DNA of 16,001 nt from JBEKJU01 sp050011095 (GCA_050011095.1 JBEKJU010000069.1:1-16001), one strand, 5' to 3'. Shown: positions 6,215-13,571, counted from the first letter of the stretch. Numbers and translations: made by a program. The notes: generated by a model not told the origin, from the sequence alone.

Positions 6215-6373
6215 ATGGAGAGGATCAAGAGATTTCTGAAGGACGAGGAAGGCGTGACGATGATTGAGTATGCGTTGCTTGCGGGACTGATCGCAGTCGC
6301 GCTGGTGACGGTCATAGGCACGTTAAAGGGTAACCTGTCAACGCTGTTCACCACAATTGGAACGTCTATCTGA
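6215..6373 (+). CDS. flp: Flp-type major pilin precursor
   Basis: A 52-residue type IVb prepilin of the Flp/Fap family, the structural subunit of the Tad pilus. A short basic leader (MERIKRFLKDEEG) ends in Gly13; prepilin peptidase should cut before Val14, giving a 39-residue mature pilin. Glu and Tyr at mature positions +5 and +6 (VTMIEYALLAGLIAVAL) form the Flp motif, followed by one long hydrophobic helix and a short polar tail. It is the first gene of the Tad operon and lies downstream of a c-di-GMP riboswitch. The start at 6215 is set by a near-perfect ribosome-binding site, and upstream in-frame codons have no such site. Length and motif are typical of the family. Confidence 0.95.
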   Translation: MERIKRFLKDEEGVTMIEYALLAGLIAVALVTVIGTLKGNLSTLFTTIGTSI

Positions 6374-6397
6374 GGAACGTACGATTGATGGGTGTCC

Positions 6398-6442
6398 GGG
6401 GTGCGGGCGTCTGCCGATGAAAGGCAGCGCCCGCGTAGCCCC
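6398..6442 (+). promoter_or_regulatory. Intercistronic stem-loop between the two pilin genes
   Basis: GCGGGCG-T-CTGCC (6403-6415) pairs with GGCAG-CGCCCGC (6423-6434), a 12-bp GC-rich stem with one bulge and a 7-nt loop. GGGG (6398-6401) and CCCC (6439-6442) can extend it. There is no T-run, so it is not a classic terminator. It may stabilise the flp transcript 3' end or limit read-through, giving excess Flp over the machine. Confidence 0.65.
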
Positions 6443-6459
6443 GAACGCGAGAGAAGGCG

Positions 6460-6627
6460 ATGGGTCGTAAGGTGAGACGTTTCTTCAGGATTGACGAAGG
6501 CGTCACATCCATCGAGTATGGCTTCATCGGCTCGTTCGCGGCGGCGGTGATCGCCGCATCCGTGTCGCTTGGGGGCACGAAGGCCGCCGCGCTCTACAAC
6601 ACCGCGGCTGCCCTCTTTACGGGCTGA
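6460..6627 (+). CDS. Second Flp-like prepilin (55 aa)
   Basis: A 55-residue protein with the same plan as the main Flp pilin: a basic leader MGRKVRRFFRIDEG, a predicted cut after Gly14, then VTSIEYGFIGSFAAAVIAA with Glu and Tyr at mature +5 and +6 and a single hydrophobic helix. It differs in an Ala-rich, less Leu-rich helix and an unrelated C-terminal tail (TKAAALYNTAAALFTG), so it may be a minor or alternative pilin. It begins 86 nt after flp, beyond a strong stem-loop, and ends 29 nt before the prepilin peptidase gene. The ribosome site (GAAGG) is only 2 nt from ATG 6460, which suggests weak translation; a GTG at 6472 is an alternative start that would shorten the leader. Confidence 0.85.
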   Translation: MGRKVRRFFRIDEGVTSIEYGFIGSFAAAVIAASVSLGGTKAAALYNTAAALFTG

Positions 6628-6656
6628 GACAGCTGGACGGACGGGCGGCCGGAAAG

Positions 6657-7187
6657 ATGTGGGGCATGTTTTTTTATTCTATTCTATTTTTGCTTTTGTC
6701 TCTCGCGGCGATATGGGATATCGCGACCCGCCGCATACCGAACTGGCTTACCCTTTCGTGCATGGTCCTCGGTGTGGGCTACCATGCCCTTTCGGGTGGC
6801 TTTGGTGGTTTTCTCTCCGGCATGGCCGGCTTGCTCGCGGGTTTGGGATTACTCACGTCCTTTTATTTGTTGGGTGGAATGGGCGCGGGCGATGTGAAGC
6901 TCATGGGGGCAATAGGCGCCCTCCTCGGACCGAAGGGGGTCCTTTTGGCGTGTCTCTGGAGCGTCATGGTCGGCGGGGTCTATGCGCTGGTCCTCCTTGC
7001 CGCGTGCGGAGGTCTGAGGGACGCCGTCCGTTATTGCGGGACCCTTCTTGGAGGGTATTATTGCAGGGGAGCCATTGTATATGCGGGACCGCGGGCGTTT
7101 AACAGGCCCGTTCTTCGCTATGGGGTCGCCATCGCCATCGGGACGCTTCTTTCTCAGTTGGGAGGCATCCTGTGGCACACCGGTTAA
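6657..7187 (+). CDS. tadV: Type IV prepilin peptidase (A24 family), TadV/CpaA
   Basis: A 176-residue inner-membrane aspartic protease expected to remove the leader peptides of the Flp and TadE/F prepilins. The catalytic aspartates are Asp21 in DIATRRIPN and Asp79 in GGMGAGDVKLMGA (the GxGD motif). Hydrophobic segments surround both, and the long N-terminal cytoplasmic methylase domain of PilD-type enzymes is absent, as is usual for TadV/CpaA. It sits between the pilin genes and cpaB, the usual place in Tad operons. The start at 6657 follows GGAAAG closely; ATG 6666, three codons later, is nearly as good and would not affect the enzyme core. Confidence 0.92.
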   Translation: MWGMFFYSILFLLLSLAAIWDIATRRIPNWLTLSCMVLGVGYHALSGGFGGFLSGMAGLLAGLGLLTSFYLLGGMGAGDVKLMGAIGALLGPKGVLLACLWSVMVGGVYALVLLAACGGLRDAVRYCGTLLGGYYCRGAIVYAGPRAFNRPVLRYGVAIAIGTLLSQLGGILWHTG

Positions 7188-7230
7188 ACCATCCGGACGG
7201 AAGGGGATCCGGCCATAAGAACAGCCATCG

Positions 7231-7274
7231 GGGTGTGATTTACATGGGGATGAGGGTGTGATACATGGGGATGA
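7231..7274 (+). repeat. Tandem duplication of the cpaB start region
   Basis: GGGTGTGATTTACATGGGGATGA (7231-7253) is followed at once by the same sequence lacking two T residues (7254-7274). Each copy carries ATGGGGATG. The upstream copy opens a five-codon minicistron, MGMRV then stop (7244-7261); the downstream copy starts cpaB at 7265, or at 7271. Confidence 0.9.
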
Positions 7275-8131
7275 GTAAGATAATACTTGGCATCGGCATA
7301 GTCGCTGCGCTGCTGGCCGGTTTCTTAAGCTATAGCTGGATGCAGCGTAGCGCCAGGGCGCAGCAGCAGGCGACTGAGACCCTGCCTGTCGTGGTCGCGG
7401 CGCAAGATTTGAAGTGGGGCACGACGATTACGGGCGACCTGGTGAAGGTTGCGCCGTTCCTCAAGAGAACGCTGCCCGACGGCTATTTCCCGGAGGCCTC
7501 CAGGGTGGAGGGCAGGACGCTCGTCTACCCCGTGAAGGCGGGCCAACCGCTCTTCGAGTCCCAGCTTGCCCCCAGGGCGGCGGACGGAGGGGGAATCTCC
7601 GCGGTCATCGCGCCGCAGAAGCGGGCCATGACCGTCAAGGTGGACAAGGTCATAGGGGTGTCGGGGTTCATACACCCGGGCAACAGGGTCGATGTCCTCG
7701 CCACCTTCAACAGGACTGGCGCCGACCCGACGCCGGCCACGAAGACAGTACTTGAGAACGTGCTGGTGCTGGCGACCGGCTCCGAGATAGAGAAAGCGGG
7801 CAAGGCGGAAAAGGCTGCCCCTGTCGACGTCATCACCCTTGAAGTGGGCGTGGATGAGGGGGAGAAGCTCGCCCTCGCGGCGACGGAGGGCAAACTCCAG
7901 CTTGCGCTCCGGAACCAGGCCGACTCGGCCTCGGTTGCGACACGGGGGACGACCGTGTCTCGGCTCATGTCGTCGGTGTCACCCGGCGCCGATGCGGCGC
8001 CCGTCAGGGCGAGACCCGCCCCCAGGCCCATGAGCATCGTCCAGCCCCGCCCACATCAGGTCGCCAGTTCTGTTGAAGTCGTCAGGGGCGGCGCCGTAAG
8101 CGTGATGAAATTCGAAAAGGGGGAAGAATAG
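7265..8131 (+). CDS. cpaB: Flp pilus assembly protein CpaB/RcpC
   Basis: A 288-residue periplasmic component anchored by an N-terminal hydrophobic segment (about residues 4-25), thought to work with the secretin in the outer part of the Tad apparatus. A SAF-like domain is visible at about 40-103 (VVVAAQDLKWGTTITGDLVK through VKAGQPLFESQLAP). It is followed by the RcpC/CpaB region, with RAMTVKVDKVIGVSGFIHPGNRVDVLATF at about 120-148 and VITLEVGVDEGEKLALAATEGKLQLALRN further on. The C-terminus is Pro/Arg-rich. The start at 7265 has GAGGG 8 nt upstream inside a tandem duplication; ATG 7271 is a close alternative. The gene ends 1 nt before the secretin gene, which suggests translational coupling. 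Confidence 0.92.
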   Translation: MGMSKIILGIGIVAALLAGFLSYSWMQRSARAQQQATETLPVVVAAQDLKWGTTITGDLVKVAPFLKRTLPDGYFPEASRVEGRTLVYPVKAGQPLFESQLAPRAADGGGISAVIAPQKRAMTVKVDKVIGVSGFIHPGNRVDVLATFNRTGADPTPATKTVLENVLVLATGSEIEKAGKAEKAAPVDVITLEVGVDEGEKLALAATEGKLQLALRNQADSASVATRGTTVSRLMSSVSPGADAAPVRARPAPRPMSIVQPRPHQVASSVEVVRGGAVSVMKFEKGEE

Positions 8132-8132
8132 G

Positions 8133-9674
8133 ATGGCAAAGAAGAAAATAGCCCTCGCACTGGCGGCCCTCGCACTATCTTTTACGGCCATCTCCCTCTG
8201 CAATGCCGAAGGGCTGGTGGTGACGGGGGAAGCCCAGGAAGGCGCCATCGGGTCCGGCAGGCCCTTGCGATACGGAGGGACTGCCTCGGGCGCAACCGTC
8301 GTCAGCAGGGTTCCGACGGAAAAACTGACCGTTGCCGTGGGAAAATCCGTCACAATCCAAACAAGGTCGCCTGTGGAGAGGGTCTCGATCGCAAATCCCG
8401 ATGTGGTGGACGCACTCATTCCGTCTCCCACGCAGATCTGCATCGCGGGGAAACTGCCCGGTTCGACAAGCCTGACACTCGGGGGAATGGCGGGCAATGT
8501 TGTCGCGATCTTTGACGTGGAGGTTACAGCCGACGTCGCCGGCCTCAAGATGCGGCTCCACGAGATGCTCCCGAATGAGAAGGGCATCAAGGTGATCGCC
8601 ACCCGCGAGAGCATCACCCTTTCGGGCACGGTGTCCGGCCCCGACTCCATGACCCAGGCCCTTACGCTCGCCCAGTCGTATGCGCCCCGCGACAAGGAGG
8701 GAATGCCGAAGAGGGATGCCGTGGTCAACCTCCTTGAGGTCTCGGGTGTGCAGCAGGTGATGCTGGAGGTCAGGGTGTCCGAGATGGCGCGCACCCTGAG
8801 CAAACAACTGGGCTTCAACTTCAACGTCGTCAGCGCTAGCGGCCGGCAGTTCGGCATCTCCCTTCTCAACGGCCTAACCTCGTTCCCATCGGCCGGCTGG
8901 CCCGGCAACCCCCTTACCGTCTCGAGTACGGTGAACGGGGCCTTCAGTTTCCTGCAGAACGGCGCGACGTGGACGACGCTCATCGACGCCCTGAAGGACG
9001 ACGGGCTTCTCCGCGTGCTGGCCGAACCTACCCTGATCACCATGAGCGGAAGGCCGGCAAACTTCCTGGCCGGCGGCGAGTTCCCCATCCCCGTGCCGCA
9101 GTCCGGCGTGGGTGTGGCGGTTATCACCATCCAGTACAAACCCTACGGGGTGGCGCTCAGCTTCACGCCCACGGTGCTGGGCGACGGGAGGATCAACATG
9201 ATCGTCGCGCCTGAGGTCTCGGAGCTTGATTTCTCCCAGGCAGTCTCCCTCCAGGGATACATCATCCCGAGCATCATCACTAGGAGGGCCTCGACCACCG
9301 TGGAGCTGGCCGACGGCCAGAGCTTCGCCATCGCCGGTCTCATCCAGGAAGAAATGAAGGAGGATATACAGAAATATCCCATCCTCGGGGACATCCCCAT
9401 CCTTGGCGCGCTCTTCAGAAGCTCCTCCTTCGCGAAGAGCGAGACGGAGCTTGTCATCATCGTGACGGCTCACCTGGTGAAACCCCTCGACCTCTCGAAG
9501 CAGACCCTTCCGACGGACTCCTACGTGGAGCCGGACGACTTCGAATTCTACCTGGAAGGGAGGCTTGAGGGAAGGGACGCCGGCCCGCAGGGGTCGGCCC
9601 TGCCGAGGGCCGTGGGAAAGGGCGGCATGGAGGGCGATTTCGGCTACATACTGCCGGGAAAGGAGGAAAAGTAG
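8133..9674 (+). CDS. cpaC: Outer-membrane secretin of the Tad pilus, CpaC/RcpA
   Basis: A 513-residue secretin forming the outer-membrane channel for the Flp pilus. A signal peptide (MAKKK, a hydrophobic core, cleavage near residue 25) is followed by the N-terminal pilus-formation domain at about 63-132 (LTVAVGKSVTIQT, VSIANPDVVDALI), a BON-like stretch at about 135-185 (LPNEKGIKVIATRESITLSGTV), and the secretin core from about 205 to 475. The core includes LRVLAEPTLITMSGRPANFLAGGE, VALSFTPTVLGDGRINM and the C-terminal signature with GDIPILGALF and ETELVIIVTAHLV. It is coupled to cpaB, with a 1-nt gap, and its own ribosome site lies within the end of cpaB. The C-terminal tail (about 40 residues, Gly/Asp/Glu-rich) lies beyond the usual secretin domain and may contact the small lipoprotein encoded next. 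Confidence 0.95.
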   Translation: MAKKKIALALAALALSFTAISLCNAEGLVVTGEAQEGAIGSGRPLRYGGTASGATVVSRVPTEKLTVAVGKSVTIQTRSPVERVSIANPDVVDALIPSPTQICIAGKLPGSTSLTLGGMAGNVVAIFDVEVTADVAGLKMRLHEMLPNEKGIKVIATRESITLSGTVSGPDSMTQALTLAQSYAPRDKEGMPKRDAVVNLLEVSGVQQVMLEVRVSEMARTLSKQLGFNFNVVSASGRQFGISLLNGLTSFPSAGWPGNPLTVSSTVNGAFSFLQNGATWTTLIDALKDDGLLRVLAEPTLITMSGRPANFLAGGEFPIPVPQSGVGVAVITIQYKPYGVALSFTPTVLGDGRINMIVAPEVSELDFSQAVSLQGYIIPSIITRRASTTVELADGQSFAIAGLIQEEMKEDIQKYPILGDIPILGALFRSSSFAKSETELVIIVTAHLVKPLDLSKQTLPTDSYVEPDDFEFYLEGRLEGRDAGPQGSALPRAVGKGGMEGDFGYILPGKEEK

Positions 9675-9959
9675 ATGAGAATGATGTGGTGTATCCTGTG
9701 TCCGGCAATAGCCCTTGCGATGGTGGCGGGGTGCGCGACCCCGTACCCCTCGGAGATGGCCTATACTACCTCCTACAAGCTTGCCATCGCAAACCAGACG
9801 CTCCACCCCGAGGCGGCGGAGAACACGACGTCCGTAGCGGTCTTGCAGGCGCCGGAGGCGACCAAGATCTATGAGAAGTATTATAAAGGGTTCGAGAAGG
9901 CCCAGCCCGATATCCAATACGTTATCCCCGTGGGCGGGCAGGGTAGTTTCAGCAGATAG
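9675..9959 (+). CDS. Small lipoprotein of the Tad locus
   Basis: A 94-residue predicted lipoprotein. A short signal sequence ends in the lipobox LAMVAGC, with the lipidated Cys at 20, leaving a mature chain of 75 residues with no family I recognise. ATG 9675 directly follows the cpaC stop and is served by AGGAGG (9661-9666). Its position after the secretin suggests a pilotin-like or outer-membrane accessory role, comparable in place but not in obvious sequence to CpaD/RcpB-type proteins, which are usually longer. A Ser after the +1 Cys region is not seen; residue 21 is Ala, compatible with outer-membrane sorting in enterobacterial rules. Confidence 0.8.
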   Translation: MRMMWCILCPAIALAMVAGCATPYPSEMAYTTSYKLAIANQTLHPEAAENTTSVAVLQAPEATKIYEKYYKGFEKAQPDIQYVIPVGGQGSFSR

Positions 9960-9969
9960 TGGAGCCCGT

Positions 9970-10470
9970 ATGGTGCGAAAGATGGCCGGTTTTTTGCGGA
10001 TAAGAGACAGAAGGGGCACCACCGCCATTGAGTTCGCCCTTGTCCTGCCGGTCTTTGCCTTCCTGATCTTCGGCATCGCGGACATGGGTCGTTACTTTTT
10101 TGTGCAGCAGACCCTGCAGTTCGCGACCAGGGAGGGCGCGAGGCTCGCCATGGTGGGGGGGACCCTGAACGGCGCGAATGGAACCGCCCTGAGCCTGACG
10201 CAATCGATCGTGCAGGAGGTGCAGAACGAGGCGTCCCTGGCCGTGAACCCGAGCCAGGTCCAGATCAGCATCTTTCCGATCACCTCGACATACGGGAACC
10301 CGACGGGGTGGACCGGCGAGCAGAGTGATGGGAATCCCGGCGACTATATGAGGATCGTCACCACCTATACGTACACGTTCTTCACACCGCTGATATCGAC
10401 CTTTTTTTCCGGCGGCACGACCACCATCACGGCCCAGGCAACGTACCGGAACGAGCTCTTCGGGAGTTGA
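9970..10470 (+). CDS. tadE: TadE-like pseudopilin
   Basis: A 166-residue TadE-family pseudopilin, an accessory subunit processed like Flp. The basic N-terminus ends RDRRG; cleavage after Gly16 would expose TTAIEFALVLPVFAFLIFGIADMGRY, with Glu at mature +5 and a single membrane helix. The rest is a periplasmic domain with Thr/Gly-rich strands and the TadE-like ending TITAQATYRNEL. I chose ATG 9970, which has GTGGAG 5 nt upstream and lies 10 nt after the lipoprotein stop; a longer frame reaching back to 9871 overlaps the lipoprotein gene and has no suitable leader. The next gene starts 4 nt downstream. Confidence 0.9.
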   Translation: MVRKMAGFLRIRDRRGTTAIEFALVLPVFAFLIFGIADMGRYFFVQQTLQFATREGARLAMVGGTLNGANGTALSLTQSIVQEVQNEASLAVNPSQVQISIFPITSTYGNPTGWTGEQSDGNPGDYMRIVTTYTYTFFTPLISTFFSGGTTTITAQATYRNELFGS

Positions 10471-10474
10471 GGAG

Positions 10475-11062
10475 ATGATTCGGGCTGAATCTTTTACCGG
10501 ACGCGAAAGAGGGACGAGCCTGATAGAGTTCTGCATCGTCGTCCCCATCCTCGCGACGATGCTCTTCGCGGTCGTCGATATCGGAAGGCTCGTCTCGGCC
10601 AGGCTCATCATCACGAACGTGAGCAGGGAGGGAGCGAACCTCGCGTCCCGCGACCTGAAATCGGGCAACGACCTCATCACCTACCTTCAAGACTCCTCCT
10701 CCCCCATCGACCTCGTCAACAACGGGAAGATCTATGTCACCTACATCAACGCGGGGACGAGCGCGAAATCGCCCGACCCGACCATCGACACCACGGACAG
10801 CACGAGTGGGGGCAACCTTAACGTCGCGAGCGCCATAAAGGCGGGCGCGACGGACCTCGGCCTGACCCCGGCCATATACAACCACCTCGTCTTCAATACC
10901 ACGAACCAGGTCGCGGACATCATGGGCGTCACGGTGGTCGAGGTGTACTATACGTACACGCCCATCACGCCGATCGCTCAGTTTATCCCCGGCATCCTCA
11001 ATAACGGGACGAGCAGCATTATAGCGAGCACGGCCACGTACTGCATGTCTGGAGGTCTATGA
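10475..11062 (+). CDS. Second TadE/TadF-like pseudopilin
   Basis: A 195-residue pseudopilin of the TadE/TadF type. The leader MIRAESFTGRERG should be cut after Gly13, exposing TSLIEFCIVVPILATMLFAVVDIGR with Glu at mature +5. The periplasmic domain is longer than in the preceding TadE by about 30 residues, with an Asp/Ser/Thr-rich stretch (roughly 65-115). Position between tadE and tadG matches tadF, but TadE and TadF are hard to separate by eye. GGGAG lies 8 nt upstream of ATG 10475. The stop codon overlaps the start of the TadG-like gene by 4 bp, implying coupled translation. Confidence 0.85.
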   Translation: MIRAESFTGRERGTSLIEFCIVVPILATMLFAVVDIGRLVSARLIITNVSREGANLASRDLKSGNDLITYLQDSSSPIDLVNNGKIYVTYINAGTSAKSPDPTIDTTDSTSGGNLNVASAIKAGATDLGLTPAIYNHLVFNTTNQVADIMGVTVVEVYYTYTPITPIAQFIPGILNNGTSSIIASTATYCMSGGL

Positions 11063-12387
11063 TGAAGGGCATGGCGAAAAACCGGAAGGGCACCGTGATC
11101 GTGATGTTTGCCATCCTGCTCACCGTGCTGATCGGCCTGGTCGCCCTCGGCATAGAGGTGGGCACCTGGTATTTGACGCAGGCCGAGTTGGCGAAAGCGG
11201 TCGATGGAGCGGCGCTCGCGGGGGCGGCCAACATCGCGGCCGCGAACATTATCAATTTACCGCAGCTCGCCGATGACTTCGGCTACGCGAATTTCGGCGT
11301 GGGCTACCTGGGAACGCCCACAACCGGATCCGGGGAGGCAACCTTCACCACGACCACCAGCACGGGCCAAAACAACACGACGCTGTTCAGCGTGGCGGGG
11401 AGCGTAACCAAGGCCGGGATTCTGTCGCAGCTATTCGGCGCCAACTCGATTTCCGTCTCGGCATCGGGGACGGCCCAGAAGAGCCGCGTCCAGATCGTGA
11501 TGGTCCTCGACGCCTCAGCCTCGATGTCGACCGCCGCCTCGAACCTGACGGCCGCGGCGAAGAGCTTTCTCGGCTACTTCACATCGAGCCAGGCTCAAGA
11601 CATGATGGCCCTCATCACCTTCGGGACGGTGGCGACCGTACAAGTTGCCCTGGAGACGAACTTCGCGAGCGACATACAGGCGGGCATCAACGCCTACTCG
11701 GGGACCATCCCCGCGACGAACACCGTGGACGCGGTCACCAAGGCGGGCTTGCAGCTTCCGGACCAGACGGGCGTGCCGAACGCCCAAAAATGGCAGCAGT
11801 TTATCGTCTTCTTCACGGACGGCTATCCGACCGCCTTCACGAGCAACTTTTACCACTCGAACACCTGGTATAATAACTATGTTGTTGTTTGTACAACAGA
11901 CAACTGCACGGACGTGCAGACGGACCTGTACGACTCGACGGGAACCAAAACCAGCGTGAATGCCGTCCAGACGGGGCTCGGACAGAATGAGACCACGTGC
12001 AGGACGGGCAGTGGCACGCAGAACAATCCTTATGTCTACTCGACGAGCTGGGCCACGCCCTTCGCCGCGGTTGCCCCGCCGAGTCCTTACACTACGGTGG
12101 ATTACTGCGACCTTAATATAAAACCGACGCCACCGCCGCGCACGGTCCTGGCAAATTACATCCATACGGGATGCGAGCAGATGGCCGTGAACACCGCGAC
12201 GGCGCTGAAGAATCGAGGCGTGATGATCTATACGATACTGCTTACGGGTGACGGTCCAACCGACTCGACCTTCCTGAGCAATATGTCGAGCGGGTCGGGC
12301 TTCGCGTATGTGACCCCGGACTCGACCCAGCTCCAGGCGATCTTCAACCAGATCGCGAAGGCCATCGCCTTGCAGCTCGTGAAATAG
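11059..12387 (+). CDS. tadG: TadG-like pilus protein with von Willebrand factor A domain
   Basis: A 442-residue protein with a TadE-like N-terminal segment (RKGTVIVMFAILLTVLIGLVALGIEVG) that lacks the Glu+5 of true prepilins, typical of TadG. A vWA domain follows: RVQIVMVLDASASM with the MIDAS DxSxS at Asp151, Ser153 and Ser155, a second acidic motif FFTDGYP (Asp254), and a closing strand GVMIYTILLTGD at about 387-398. Between the last two lies an insertion of about 115 residues with five cysteines (278, 283, 314, 350, 372). It may act as a surface-exposed, metal-dependent adhesin or scaffold of the pilus. ATG 11059 overlaps the previous stop; ATG 11062 has better spacing from GGAGG (11051-11055) and may be the real start. 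Confidence 0.9.
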   Translation: MMKGMAKNRKGTVIVMFAILLTVLIGLVALGIEVGTWYLTQAELAKAVDGAALAGAANIAAANIINLPQLADDFGYANFGVGYLGTPTTGSGEATFTTTTSTGQNNTTLFSVAGSVTKAGILSQLFGANSISVSASGTAQKSRVQIVMVLDASASMSTAASNLTAAAKSFLGYFTSSQAQDMMALITFGTVATVQVALETNFASDIQAGINAYSGTIPATNTVDAVTKAGLQLPDQTGVPNAQKWQQFIVFFTDGYPTAFTSNFYHSNTWYNNYVVVCTTDNCTDVQTDLYDSTGTKTSVNAVQTGLGQNETTCRTGSGTQNNPYVYSTSWATPFAAVAPPSPYTTVDYCDLNIKPTPPPRTVLANYIHTGCEQMAVNTATALKNRGVMIYTILLTGDGPTDSTFLSNMSSGSGFAYVTPDSTQLQAIFNQIAKAIALQLVK

Positions 12388-12400
12388 TAAGGAGGAAGGA

Positions 12401-13552
12401 ATGGGAACAGATACGGTCTTGTGCGGGCTCAAGGTAGTAAGCGATGAAGCAGGGAGGGAGCTTGAGTGGTTTATCTCCTCCCTGCCGGGCTTCACAGTGG
12501 AGAAGAACGCGTCCGGACCGTGGGATATCCTCATCCTTGAAGTGAACGGCAAGTCTGACCGGGAGCTTGGCTTCGCGAGAAACGCCCTCGCGTCGAACAT
12601 GACGAAGCATATCTTCCTCACATCGCCGAACATGGACCCCAAGGTGCTCATCGAGGCCATCAATATGGGCGCGAAGGGCTTCTTCCGCCAGCCCATCGAC
12701 CTCAACGAGGTGCGGGAGACCCTGATGAAGATCAGGGACGAAAAGAAGGGCGCCCAGGGCGACGAACCGGTGAGCAGGGGGAAGATCATCACCGTCATGG
12801 GCTCGAAGGGGGGCGTGGGCACCACGACACTGGCGGCCAATATCGCGACGAACCTCGCCGAGTTGGAAGGGCCGCACGCGGCCGCCTTCGTCGACGCCAA
12901 CGAGGTCTTCGGGAATGCCCCGCTCGTTTTCAATATCGAACGTCCCATCGACTGGACCGAGGTGTGGAAGAACATCACCCGCCTCGACGCGACCTACCTG
13001 ATGACGATCCTCTTCAAGCACGACTCCGGTGTGCACGTGCTCCCCGCGCCGGCGATGCCCGCCGAGGACGACGGCGTGGCGAGGGTGATGGAGAGCCTCC
13101 TCCGTCTCATGCAGGGCCTCTTCCGGTACATCATCGTGGACGGGGGCCTGCGTCTCGACGACATGGGGCGCTCGATCCTACGGCTCTCCGACAAGGTCCT
13201 CGTAGTGACGCAACTGACGCTCCCGTGCCTCATTAACGTGAACCGCCTGCAGAAGCTCTTCCAGGAGCTTGGCTATCCGGTCTCCGACGCGGTCGAGGTC
13301 GTGGTCAACAGGTTCACGAAAAAGGGCGTCCTCTCACTGGTGGACGCGGAGAAGTCCCTCAACAGGAAAATACAGTGGTGCATTCCTAATGACTACCGGA
13401 CGACCATGTCCGCAATCAACGAGAGCAGATCCCTCACGTCCGTGGATCGGAAGGCGGAGGTATCCCTTAAGGTTCGCGATCTTGCCCGGGCACTGGCAGG
13501 AAAGGCCTCGACGCGGCCGGAGAAGAGGGGCTTCCTGGGGCTGACGGGATAG
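12401..13552 (+). CDS. cpaE: TadZ/CpaE, ParA-like localisation ATPase with atypical receiver domain
   Basis: A 383-residue protein that probably positions the Tad machine in the cell. The N-terminal ~115 residues look like a response-regulator receiver fold, but the phospho-acceptor position reads WDILILEVNG with Glu47 in place of Asp, and the conserved Lys before Pro is Gln97 (GFFRQPID), so normal phosphorylation is unlikely. A MinD/ParA-type ATPase follows: KIITVMGSKGGVGTTTLA with the deviant Walker A at 134-142 keeping the signature Lys136, an A'-like VDANEVFG (164-171) and FRYIIVDGG as Walker B. The TT in place of the usual KT/KS matches the TadZ/CpaE group. TAAGGAGGAAGG precedes ATG 12401 by 1-2 nt. 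It lies 13 nt after tadG. Confidence 0.92.
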   Translation: MGTDTVLCGLKVVSDEAGRELEWFISSLPGFTVEKNASGPWDILILEVNGKSDRELGFARNALASNMTKHIFLTSPNMDPKVLIEAINMGAKGFFRQPIDLNEVRETLMKIRDEKKGAQGDEPVSRGKIITVMGSKGGVGTTTLAANIATNLAELEGPHAAAFVDANEVFGNAPLVFNIERPIDWTEVWKNITRLDATYLMTILFKHDSGVHVLPAPAMPAEDDGVARVMESLLRLMQGLFRYIIVDGGLRLDDMGRSILRLSDKVLVVTQLTLPCLINVNRLQKLFQELGYPVSDAVEVVVNRFTKKGVLSLVDAEKSLNRKIQWCIPNDYRTTMSAINESRSLTSVDRKAEVSLKVRDLARALAGKASTRPEKRGFLGLTG

Positions 13553-13571
13553 GCGGCGAGGAGAAGGAGTA

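Noticed and set aside
9871..9969. Earlier start for TadE
   Set aside because: The extension overlaps the lipoprotein gene by nearly 90 bp and would bury the prepilin leader. ATG 9970 has a ribosome site and gives a normal basic leader.
7979..10085. Long open frames on the minus strand opposite cpaC and tadE
   Set aside because: They are antiparallel shadows in GC-rich DNA; the plus-strand frames carry clear secretin and TadE motifs.
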